Origin: Lachnospiraceae bacterium
GTDB lineage: Bacteria; Bacillota; Clostridia; Lachnospirales; Lachnospiraceae
Direction: 5' to 3'
Assembly (NCBI GenBank): GCA_017441295.1
Contig: JAFRYA010000006.1
Coordinates: forward strand, 124,001-188,000
Length of the DNA stretch: 64,000 bases
Shown here: positions 52,195 through 59,689 of the stretch, one piece after another
How positions within the stretch are numbered: position 1 is the first letter of the stretch
Layout of the letters: the number at the start of each line of letters is the position of its first letter
Made by a program: the position numbers and the translations under genes
The notes under the pieces: generated by a model
Database searches by the model: none
Told to the model about the DNA's origin: nothing
What the model saw: the letters and a program-made list of their open reading frames with translations, nothing else

Positions 52195-53163
52195 TTACCA
52201 GTCTTCATTCAGCTTTTTAACAAGCTGCCTTCTTTTATGTTCATATTTTTGAAGCGCAGCATTCTCGGAACGCAGCCCAAGGGAACGGCGCAGCTTTCGG
52301 AATGTTTCTTCAACAGCATAAAAAGTGTTTATTTCGCTCCGCGTGATAGGGATAATTCGGTAGCCTAAGTGGGTAAGCGTTGAGGTACGTTTCTTGTCTA
52401 ACGCGTGCTGCTCAGAAGTCAGATGTGAGAGGTCGCTGTCATATTCAATTATCAGCTTTTCTTTTTTCCAGAGGCCGTCGACGAACATGGTGCGGGAAGG
52501 GGTTTTGATGGAAACGTTTAATTCCAGACCCGACAATGCATAGCCGCCATACATAAAAGGCAGGGATGCGATGATGGCGATTTTGGATTCCATTGGAGAA
52601 TTTGATCGATCAATTAAATACCTGGCAGCCTGGCGCGCTTTGATCAGACCTTTCATGTTGGCATTTTTGCTGACATAAGTAAGGATAGATTTGGCCGTTG
52701 TCAGAGGCTCTCTGCTGCGCTGCCCAAATTCGGCAGACTTATCGATTATATATGTTCCACATAATTCAAAACCAAGCAGGACCAGCCTTTCAAAACTTAA
52801 TCGTGTGGACATTTGCGCAAAGCACAATTCAGGACTTGCTACCAATAGCCTGTCATTAGGGTTCAGTCCGGGACAGGATACTTCAATAAAGCTTCCGTCA
52901 GGCAGATGTTTTGGACGAACGGTGCAGATTACGCTTTTGCTTCTGAAACGTGAGTTGGCATTTGGCGCAATTAAATGCAGCGGCAGAGACAGCCCGGTCT
53001 GAAAGGTCAAAAACTGCGCAAAGGAATTGTTGATATTAAATTCATACTCCGTGGGGAGATTGACAAGGGCCCGGTTTAGAAATGAATGCTGATTAGCATT
53101 TCCCTGACACCTTGCGTTACGCCAGAATTCGCAGGCGGATTCGTGAGAAACAACTATTAACAT
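52195..53163 (-). CDS. DUF559/Vsr-like PD-(D/E)XK nuclease, copy B
   Basis: A 322-residue protein, the better preserved of the two paralogues. The C-terminal domain has Glu192 (SPMESK), Asp229 (FVDGLW), Glu240-Asp242 (IIEYDSD), then His253, Asp256 and GYRIIPITRSEI, which follows the DUF559/Vsr pattern closely; I infer metal-dependent DNA cleavage or nicking. The first 190 residues are unrecognised, strongly conserved between copies (ARCQ, RPKHLP, PELCF, KGLIKARQAARYLID) and may read the boxes. ATG 53163 gives gap-free alignment with copy A, and GTATTACAG stands 13 bases before it in both. It is enclosed by arrays B1 and B2. Confidence 0.8.
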   Translation of the reverse strand: MLIVVSHESACEFWRNARCQGNANQHSFLNRALVNLPTEYEFNINNSFAQFLTFQTGLSLPLHLIAPNANSRFRSKSVICTVRPKHLPDGSFIEVSCPGLNPNDRLLVASPELCFAQMSTRLSFERLVLLGFELCGTYIIDKSAEFGQRSREPLTTAKSILTYVSKNANMKGLIKARQAARYLIDRSNSPMESKIAIIASLPFMYGGYALSGLELNVSIKTPSRTMFVDGLWKKEKLIIEYDSDLSHLTSEQHALDKKRTSTLTHLGYRIIPITRSEINTFYAVEETFRKLRRSLGLRSENAALQKYEHKRRQLVKKLNEDW

Positions 53164-53223
53164 ATACACATATTACCTGTAATACATATAAACATTCAAT
53201 AGCTTTTTGAAGGAATTTCGTTC

Positions 53224-53402
53224 GCACAAAAAAACTGGAGTTTTGGTAAAAAATATCTGCTTTAGTGACTGGTCTTGCTGAGAAACTGGAGTTGTGGCAC
53301 AGATTGGGCCAGAATTATAAAGGGAAAATGCCAGAAGGCCTTTTTTTCAGCAAAAGCAGGTGTGAAACCGGCCTGATTGTGCCACAACCCCAATTATCCT
53401 GC
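53224..53402. repeat. Four-box inverted array B2 (same box as B1)
   Basis: Cores: TGGAGTTTTGGTAA 53236-53249, TGGAGTTGTGGCAC 53287-53300, then ATGCCAGAAGGCCT 53328-53341 and GTGCCACAACCCCA 53379-53392. Gaps between cores are 37, 27 and 37, the same three numbers as in B1. The array lies about 70 bases upstream of the nuclease B start codon. Confidence 0.87.
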
Positions 53403-53511
53403 ACACTCAAGCAAATAATCAGCCTCTTTATTTTTGACACAAAAAAGCGATTCAAAAACGAAAAACTATGTTATAATAATCACAAAGATAGTGGGATTTT
53501 AGGGGTTGTAT

Positions 53512-54396
53512 ATGAATAGTGATCTGATTACATGCTTCAAGGCTGCGACAGAGACCCTGAATTTTACGGTCGCAGCGCAGAATGTGCATATATCTCAGCC
53601 TTCATTCAGTCGGAATATTGCAGCGCTCGAGGAAGAATTGGGCTTCAAGCTTTTTCTCCGCAGCAAACAGAACGGTGTGCGTCTGACGCCTGCTGGGGCT
53701 TCTTTTTATAACGGCCTGTTTGATATTGAAAAGAGCTACAACGAGCTGCTGGAGAAATCCAGGCAGATCAGCCGCGGCGAGGAAGGCAAGCTGGTTGTCG
53801 GCGTGCTGAACGGCACGGTTATGGACAGCCAGACATTCAATTTCATTAAACAATTCCAGCAGAAATATCCGCAGGTTGAGGTTAGCCTCAGGAGCTGCAC
53901 CATGATGGACCTGGAGAGGTCCCTGCATATGGGCACTACGGATATCTGCTTCGCGCTGTCTGCTTTTATTTATGACAAAGAGGACATTCTTTTCGAGAAG
54001 GTTTTCACTATTCCGAACTATATGGTCGTTCCGCGTTCTTCCGGGCTTGAGCCTGGCAAGGAATATGAGCTTAAGGATCTGAAGGACATTCCTTTCCTGC
54101 TCTCGGAAGACCTGTCGAAATCAAATGAATCTTTTATTGCGGCATGCAGGAGAGCGGGATTCGAGCCTATCATTAAATATGCACCTGACAGCGAGACAAT
54201 GATGCTCTGGGGCGAGATCGGCGAAGGCGCTACAGTTGTTACGCTGGAGCATTATATTAAAAACAGCGACCATGTCTGTGTTATCAAGATCAAAGAGATG
54301 AGAAACACTGACTATTCACTCTGCTGGAGCAAGAACAACTATAATCCATCTATAGCACTTTTCTATTCAATGGTGAGCGATGTTTTCAAATCGTAA
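53512..54396 (+). CDS. LysR family transcriptional regulator
   Basis: A 294-residue LysR protein: winged HTH at the N-terminus (DLITCFKAATETLNFTVAAQ, then ISQPSFSRNIAALEEELGFKLF, about 4-50) and a substrate-binding domain (about 88-290). It is the first gene of the cluster and is read toward the MFS gene. It is the natural candidate to bind the 18-bp element found upstream of both operon promoters. A TATAAT near 53471 provides its own -10 box; the 18-bp element is absent there, so it may not control itself. Confidence 0.92.
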   Translation: MNSDLITCFKAATETLNFTVAAQNVHISQPSFSRNIAALEEELGFKLFLRSKQNGVRLTPAGASFYNGLFDIEKSYNELLEKSRQISRGEEGKLVVGVLNGTVMDSQTFNFIKQFQQKYPQVEVSLRSCTMMDLERSLHMGTTDICFALSAFIYDKEDILFEKVFTIPNYMVVPRSSGLEPGKEYELKDLKDIPFLLSEDLSKSNESFIAACRRAGFEPIIKYAPDSETMMLWGEIGEGATVVTLEHYIKNSDHVCVIKIKEMRNTDYSLCWSKNNYNPSIALFYSMVSDVFKS

Positions 54397-54402
54397 TTCT
54401 GC

Positions 54403-54460
54403 CAGTGAATGACCTCATAGACTTTTTGAAATTAATAATGCATTAAATCTCGTATATAAT
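54403..54460 (+). promoter_or_regulatory. LysR-operon promoter P1 with 18-bp operator
   Basis: Operator CAGTGAATGACCTCATAG at 54403-54420 and TATAAT at 54455-54460, start-to-start distance 52. The -35 region (about 54432) is poor, as expected for an activated promoter. ATGACCTCAT inside the operator is a perfect short palindrome. Same element and spacing recur at 56768-56825. Confidence 0.75.
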
Positions 54461-54491
54461 ATATGCGGGATTTTTTCTTATGGAGTAACTG

Positions 54492-55703
54492 ATGACTACT
54501 ACTGGCACAGAAAATGAAGCAACATATAGCAAGACAAAAGTAGCGCTGATGCTTATCGCATTGCTGTTCTGCATGGTTGTCCACGGATTTGGATCGTTTA
54601 AGTTTATTCCGATGCAGGTCGCCATCCAGGATTACTTCTCTATTAATGAAGGCGCTTACGGCATCATGACATCCGCGCAGAACTGGATGCTTATCGCGTG
54701 TTCAGTTCCTTTCGGATTTCTTGTAAGAAAACTCCCATGCAAGATCAGTTTTATTATTGGATTTGCTGCGGCGATAGGCGGAATGCTGATCCAGATATTC
54801 ACCACCAGCTATATCTTTTTCGTTATAGGCAGAGTGGTCGAAGGCGGCGGCTTCGGTTTTATTGCACTGATAACAGGCTCGCTGATACTTACACTTGTTG
54901 CTCCAAATAAAAGAGGTCTGTGGAGCGGTTTGAATATGGCAGCATCCAGTGCGATCCCTCAGATCATCATCACAAAAGGCGGTTCCACGCTGATGATCTC
55001 CACGGGGCTGTCATTTAAGGGAGTATTTTATATTATCTGCGGGACATATGCACTGGCCGCAATTCTTCTGATGATCCTCATTCCGATGAGCCTCAGGGTA
55101 CATGGCATCTCAGATTCCACGAAGCCGACCAAGGAGCAGACTCGCAGGGTTTTCAGAAACAAAACCAACTGGCTTGTTTCACTTGCGTTCATCACGTTTA
55201 ATGCTGTTGCCATTGGATTCACTTCATACGTTATTAAGTTCCTGGTTTCCAAGGGCATGGAGCAGCATCAGGCAGCCAACGCTTACAGCTATGTCACGAT
55301 CATAGGCCTGGCGGCAATGATCCTGTCCGGCATCATATCTGACAAGCTTGGCACAAAGAGAAAAATCATTATTGTTGGCTTTATTGCTGCAGCAGCATCG
55401 ATGGTCTTACTGGCCGTGCTGCCTGCAAACCTGATTTTTATTTACATCATACTTTACGGAACGTTGCCCAGATCCATCGCGGGTCTTACAAATGCAACTG
55501 CCGCGGATATTGCGGAGGTTCCGACTGATATTCCAATAGTCAACTCAGTTAAAACTACCATCTTACAGATCGGTTCAGTTTTGAACACAATTCTTCTGGG
55601 CTTCCTGATCCAGTTCCTGGGATATCAGACGACAATCTTCATTCTCGCAGGAGAATGCCTTGTCGGCGCAATTCTTTGGTTTTTCGCAAAGAAAATTCCG
55701 TAA
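54492..55703 (+). CDS. MFS transporter
   Basis: A 403-residue protein with twelve predicted membrane helices, full major-facilitator length. Weak MFS loop motifs (GFLVRKLPCKIS, near 75-86; SDKLGTKRKI, near 283-292). As first enzyme-side gene after the LysR regulator it probably imports the substrate of the operon. Ribosome site TGGAGTAAC precedes ATG 54492. Confidence 0.88.
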   Translation: MTTTGTENEATYSKTKVALMLIALLFCMVVHGFGSFKFIPMQVAIQDYFSINEGAYGIMTSAQNWMLIACSVPFGFLVRKLPCKISFIIGFAAAIGGMLIQIFTTSYIFFVIGRVVEGGGFGFIALITGSLILTLVAPNKRGLWSGLNMAASSAIPQIIITKGGSTLMISTGLSFKGVFYIICGTYALAAILLMILIPMSLRVHGISDSTKPTKEQTRRVFRNKTNWLVSLAFITFNAVAIGFTSYVIKFLVSKGMEQHQAANAYSYVTIIGLAAMILSGIISDKLGTKRKIIIVGFIAAAASMVLLAVLPANLIFIYIILYGTLPRSIAGLTNATAADIAEVPTDIPIVNSVKTTILQIGSVLNTILLGFLIQFLGYQTTIFILAGECLVGAILWFFAKKIP

Positions 55704-55734
55704 TAATAAATTTTATTCTTAAGGAGAGGGGATA

Positions 55735-56763
55735 ATGGCAGTTTTAACAGAAAAAGAAAACATGATGAGACTTTTAAGGGGAGAAATCCCTGAATGGATC
55801 CCGAGGTATACTATCGGGCCCGTCAGAGGTCTTGAAAACAAAACACCTGCAGTAGGCTCTGTTGCGCCGAGATTCCTGAACGAGCATAGGTTCAGAGGCG
55901 GCGGAAAGGATATCTGGGGTGTTGAGTATATCACCAGCCACGAGGCAGCAGGCGGATTGATGCCTAAGTCATGGGATTTCATTCTTGACGACGTAACCAA
56001 GTGGCGTGATGTTATCAAGGCTCCGTCACTGGAAGGCTTCGACTGGGAGGCTCTTTGCAAGAAAGATCTCGAAACATCACGCTGCGACAGAACCCAGAGC
56101 GCTCTGGCCATGAGCGTTGGCCATGGTTATTTCCAGGAACTTATGGCATACATGGGATTCACAGAGGGCCTCTGCGCACTGTATGAGGAGCCGGAAGAGT
56201 GCGAGGCACTTTTCAACTATCTGGCTGACTTTTATTGCGAAATCGTAGAAAAGACAATCGACTACTATAAGCCGGATATTTATAACCTGGCAGACGATAC
56301 TGCTGCATGGGGCAATCCGTTTGTTTCTCTGGATATGTTCCGTCGGTTCTTCCTGCCGATGTACAAGAGAGAGATGCAGGCTGCTCTTGACCGCGGCATC
56401 CCGGTATTATACCACAACTGCGGCAAGTGTGAGATCTTCATTCCTGATATGGTAGAAGCAGGCATCACTTCATGGAATCCTGCCCAGACATGCAACGATC
56501 TGGTAGGTATCCAGGAAAAATATGGAAGAGACCTGGTTCTCATGGGATGCTGGGATACTATGAATGTTGTTGATCCGAAGCTCAGCGATCAGGATATATA
56601 TGATTATTTCCAGTCAATTGCTGACGCAAGAGCAAAGAACGGAGGATTCGCCTTCCTGGTAACAATCCTGCTTCCGGACGGTGATAAAGATCCGCGTATG
56701 CTGCATGTAAACGACGTAGTTAATAAGGCACTGGCTGAGATCGGCCATAATTTCTACAAATAA
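55735..56763 (+). CDS. URO-D family protein, corrinoid methyltransferase-like
   Basis: A 342-residue TIM-barrel protein of the uroporphyrinogen-decarboxylase superfamily. YHNCGKCEIF (about 225-234) supplies the HxC zinc motif, and GCWDTMNV (about 271-278) the third Cys, as in MtaA/MtbA-type methyltransferases, so methyl transfer is likelier than haem synthesis. No corrinoid protein gene is in the window. Methyl removal from an O-methylated aromatic or methylated amine imported by the MFS protein is one possibility; the substrate is not deducible. AAGGAGAGGGG precedes the ATG. Confidence 0.8.
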   Translation: MAVLTEKENMMRLLRGEIPEWIPRYTIGPVRGLENKTPAVGSVAPRFLNEHRFRGGGKDIWGVEYITSHEAAGGLMPKSWDFILDDVTKWRDVIKAPSLEGFDWEALCKKDLETSRCDRTQSALAMSVGHGYFQELMAYMGFTEGLCALYEEPEECEALFNYLADFYCEIVEKTIDYYKPDIYNLADDTAAWGNPFVSLDMFRRFFLPMYKREMQAALDRGIPVLYHNCGKCEIFIPDMVEAGITSWNPAQTCNDLVGIQEKYGRDLVLMGCWDTMNVVDPKLSDQDIYDYFQSIADARAKNGGFAFLVTILLPDGDKDPRMLHVNDVVNKALAEIGHNFYK

Positions 56764-56767
56764 TTAT

Positions 56768-56825
56768 CAGTGAATTACCTCATAGTTTTTTAGCATTTTA
56801 CGAAACGCGAGGATTTCAATACAAT
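56768..56825 (+). promoter_or_regulatory. LysR-operon promoter P2 with same operator
   Basis: CAGTGAATTACCTCATAG at 56768-56785 (one difference from P1) and TACAAT at 56820-56825, again 52 bases from operator start to -10 start. It drives the DAPG-hydrolase-like, ferredoxin, flavoprotein and oxidoreductase genes. Confidence 0.75.
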
Positions 56826-56857
56826 TAGGGTATCATTGAAAGGAGTTGGTGTTTTTT

Positions 56858-57706
56858 ATGGAAAATATGAAAAAACCAAAAGTACAGGTAACTGATGCTG
56901 ATAAGCAGAAAAGTTATTTTAAGTACTATGAGAGAGATTTAGCTCAGATCGCTCCGGAAAAAGCGGGCAAGATATTTGGACCTCCAACGGCTCCAATCGG
57001 CAAGCCTAAATTCGTCGACAGAGCAAAAATCTTAGAGCCTGGCTATGAAGAGGAAATCGGCTACTGCGTAATGCCGGATGGAACAGGCTATTTCTGCGAC
57101 TGCACATTCATTCCTGGCGGCACAGCTGAAATGGTTGACTGGTACTTCGCATGGAGAGGCCTTGACGAGCTCAGCTTCGTTATCGTTAATCCTGAAGTTA
57201 ACCTGGGTGCTAAGTCAATGCAGACAGTCATCACAAAGGACCCGTTCCGTACTATCCAGGAGAAATACTGGGATACCACCCAGGAGATCCACAGAGTAGG
57301 CGGAAGAGGACCTATGGGACCACCTCAGATCGATTACTTCAACTTCAAATGCCCATCAAGCGTTGGCTTTGATATGAACAAGATCGGCTACGACAAAGAG
57401 ACCAAGACCCTCGTTTGCGCCAGAAACTTTGCAGATGGTCAGCCTCCTATGGCAGCTCCTGACTACTTCATTTGCCATCAGGTAAAAGAAGTTGAAGGCG
57501 GCATCAATGTCATTTCAAGAGCATGGTATGGCTGGACAGTTCGTTATGGCAAGAGCTACAAGGCTCTTCCGGATGACTTCTTCATGCAGCCATTCGTTCC
57601 TCAGGGACTGATGATCCAGAATGCTACAGAGTGGGCTAATCTGGCAGCTATCCTTCCTTCTCTTTATGCTGAAGAGAAAGATACATTACAGGGGGTGAAG
57701 TTATGA
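56858..57706 (+). CDS. DAPG/phloretin hydrolase-like protein
   Basis: A 282-residue protein resembling the DAPG hydrolase (PhlG) / phloretin hydrolase family: GYCVMPDGTGYFCDCTFIPG (about 67-86), EMVDWYFAWRGLD (about 89-101), TTQEIHRVGG (about 139-148). Family enzymes split a C-C bond next to a phloroglucinol ring using a metal. From memory, members have His in DWWFxWH and a further His shortly after; here the first is Arg (AWRG) and the second region reads NPEVNLG, so the usual metal site seems incomplete and the reaction may differ. AAAGGAGTT precedes ATG 56858; ends ATGA over the ferredoxin gene. Confidence 0.65.
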   Translation: MENMKKPKVQVTDADKQKSYFKYYERDLAQIAPEKAGKIFGPPTAPIGKPKFVDRAKILEPGYEEEIGYCVMPDGTGYFCDCTFIPGGTAEMVDWYFAWRGLDELSFVIVNPEVNLGAKSMQTVITKDPFRTIQEKYWDTTQEIHRVGGRGPMGPPQIDYFNFKCPSSVGFDMNKIGYDKETKTLVCARNFADGQPPMAAPDYFICHQVKEVEGGINVISRAWYGWTVRYGKSYKALPDDFFMQPFVPQGLMIQNATEWANLAAILPSLYAEEKDTLQGVKL

Positions 57707-57948
57707 TACATACTAGACATAGAATAGAGTATGATCCTACGAACTGTGTTGGTTGCCAGTTATGCTACAAAGCTTGCTTCATCGACGTAATTCGTTGGGA
57801 TGCAGAAAAGAAACAGCCGATCTTCAAATATGTTGAAGATTGCGAGCATTGCAACTATTGTATGGCTTCCTGCAAGAAGGGATGCATCAAGGTTATTCCT
57901 GACTTCTCAAGCCAGACATACAGACAGAGCTTCGATTGCTATCGCTAA
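57703..57948 (+). CDS. 2[4Fe-4S] ferredoxin, AprB-like
   Basis: An 81-residue ferredoxin with two cluster motifs: CVGCQLCYKAC (Cys15, 18, 21, 25) and CEHCNYCMASCKKGC (about 48-62). The arrangement resembles the N-terminal part of AprB, the electron-transfer subunit of adenylylsulfate reductase, without AprB's C-terminal tail. Overlaps the previous gene by four bases and is followed after 15 bases by an AprA-like flavoprotein, its likely partner. Confidence 0.88.
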   Translation: MIHTRHRIEYDPTNCVGCQLCYKACFIDVIRWDAEKKQPIFKYVEDCEHCNYCMASCKKGCIKVIPDFSSQTYRQSFDCYR

Positions 57949-57963
57949 GGAAAGGAGGACATT

Positions 57964-59634
57964 ATGGGACAGGAATATAAAGAAATCAGAAAGTCTTGCG
58001 ATATCCTCATCGTTGGTGGCGGTATCTCGGGCTTAACAGCAGCAGTATCAGCTAAGGAGAAAAATCCTGATGCTAGTGTAATAATCGTTGAAAAGCAGAC
58101 CGCTGGTTACGGCGGCAAGGCTAACAAGGGCGGTGGCGTTCTTCAGTGGTTTGATCCACATATGAATCCGGACGATTTCCTTGCTTATCATGTTCATTCA
58201 GTAGGATGCTATCTTGGTGACCAGATCATCATGAGAAAGTACATCGCTATGAACAATGAGATGATCGAGCGTATGGACGGCTGGGGAATCAAAGTTCCAA
58301 GACAGAAGATTCCTACAGGCCCGATGACATTCATGGTTGGTATCGACCTTGATAACTGCCTGAAGATGGCTCAGAGAGCCAGAAAGCTTGGATGCGAGAT
58401 CATCGATAAGGTTCCAATTTCAGACCTTCTGACCGATGGCAACAAGGTTTCAGGTGCAGTTGGATACAGCCTTCTTGATGGTACATGGTATGTATTTGAA
58501 GCTAAGGCAGTTCTGCTGGCTACAGGCAGCCAGAACTACAGAGTTTCAGGTATGTGGTCAAACGGCCGTGGCGATGGTATCTACGCAGCATACAAGGCAG
58601 GCGCTGAAATGCGTAACCCAGAGTTCGGCAGCTTCATGCAGCTCTTTGGTAAAGAAAGCTATCATGAGCGCGTATTCGGCGAGAACAACATGTACAACCG
58701 TCTCGGCGAGAACGTAACCAAGAACTTCCGTAGATTCCCAGAGTCTGACATCTCAGCTACCGCTATCCGTGAGTGGTATGATCAGATGCAGCAGGGCAAA
58801 GGACCTATCTACTTAAGAGTTAATCGTGAAAACAGCGGCACAGGCGGAATGGAGAACATTTGGGATCGTCCATACGGCCAGCCGTTCTGGAAATACTCAC
58901 GTGCTGAGGGCGAAGGCAAAGACCTTGAGAACGAAGTATTCGCAGGTCTCGTAGGCGAGCAGTCACCTATCAAGGTTGGCCATAACATGGATGCAACACT
59001 TGAAGGTCTGTACGCTACAGGCGACTGCAGCTACACTGGATCAGGCGCACCTGGCGCAGTTCCGGCACCTCCGGGACGTAACAGAGGTTCAGGTATCCTG
59101 AATGGTATCTTCGCTGGTATCGTTGGCGGCGAGGCAGCAGCAGAGTTCGTTAAGACAGCTACACAGGGTAAGGTTTGCGAAAATCAGATCGCTAAACTGA
59201 AAGAAGACGCATATGCACCTCTGAACAGAGCAGAAGGCACAGATCCTATCGATGTTATCGACCTCGTTCAGGAAGTTATGTGCCCGGCTGAGAACAGCTG
59301 TATCATGAGTGAGCATCGTCTGAACATCTGCCTCAGAAAGATCGCTGCAGCTAAGGAACTTGCTAAGAACCTTAAAGCTGTTGACTTCCATGGAATGCTT
59401 TCATGCCACGAGGCTGAGGCTATGGTATTCAGCTGCGAGATGCATGTAAGAGCTTCTCTTATGAGAAAAGAGTCCAGAGGTTGGTTCTTCAGAGAGGATT
59501 ATCCGACAATGGATAACGAGAACTGGCTGAAGTGGATCATCGTTAAGAAGGGCGAAGACGGCGAAATGAACTTCAGTACTGAGGATATTCCTATTGAGAC
59601 ATATCCGGTACAGCCGCTTAAGTTCGAACACTAA
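57964..59634 (+). CDS. FAD flavoprotein, AprA/fumarate-reductase superfamily
   Basis: A 556-residue flavoprotein: FAD-binding ILIVGGGISGLTAAVSAKE (about 14-32), GYGGKANKGGGVLQWF (about 47-62), ATGSQNYRVSGMWSNGRGDG (about 177-196) and the late GLYATGDCSYTGSGAPG (about 343-359). Closest by eye to adenylylsulfate reductase alpha, but no sat, qmo or dsr genes are nearby, so sulfate respiration is not implied. With the ferredoxin it should form a two-subunit reductase or dehydrogenase for the operon substrate. AAAGGAGGAC precedes the ATG. Confidence 0.85.
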   Translation: MGQEYKEIRKSCDILIVGGGISGLTAAVSAKEKNPDASVIIVEKQTAGYGGKANKGGGVLQWFDPHMNPDDFLAYHVHSVGCYLGDQIIMRKYIAMNNEMIERMDGWGIKVPRQKIPTGPMTFMVGIDLDNCLKMAQRARKLGCEIIDKVPISDLLTDGNKVSGAVGYSLLDGTWYVFEAKAVLLATGSQNYRVSGMWSNGRGDGIYAAYKAGAEMRNPEFGSFMQLFGKESYHERVFGENNMYNRLGENVTKNFRRFPESDISATAIREWYDQMQQGKGPIYLRVNRENSGTGGMENIWDRPYGQPFWKYSRAEGEGKDLENEVFAGLVGEQSPIKVGHNMDATLEGLYATGDCSYTGSGAPGAVPAPPGRNRGSGILNGIFAGIVGGEAAAEFVKTATQGKVCENQIAKLKEDAYAPLNRAEGTDPIDVIDLVQEVMCPAENSCIMSEHRLNICLRKIAAAKELAKNLKAVDFHGMLSCHEAEAMVFSCEMHVRASLMRKESRGWFFREDYPTMDNENWLKWIIVKKGEDGEMNFSTEDIPIETYPVQPLKFEH

Positions 59635-59644
59635 AACAAATTGA

Positions 59645-59667
59645 GGGCGGCGGATACGTCCGCCGCT
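59645..59667 (+). other. Small intergenic hairpin
   Basis: GCGGCGGA and TCCGCCGC around TACG, without a T run, between the flavoprotein and oxidoreductase genes. It may stabilise the upstream mRNA or lower expression of the last gene. Confidence 0.55.
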
Positions 59668-59689
59668 CCATAATAAAGGAGATTAAAAT

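Noticed and set aside
55735..56763. Haem biosynthesis uroporphyrinogen decarboxylase (hemE)
   Set aside because: The HxC zinc motif and the catabolic context point to the methyltransferase branch of the superfamily.
57964..59634. Dissimilatory sulfate reduction (AprBA)
   Set aside because: No sat, qmo or dsr genes in the cluster; context is a LysR/MFS catabolic operon.
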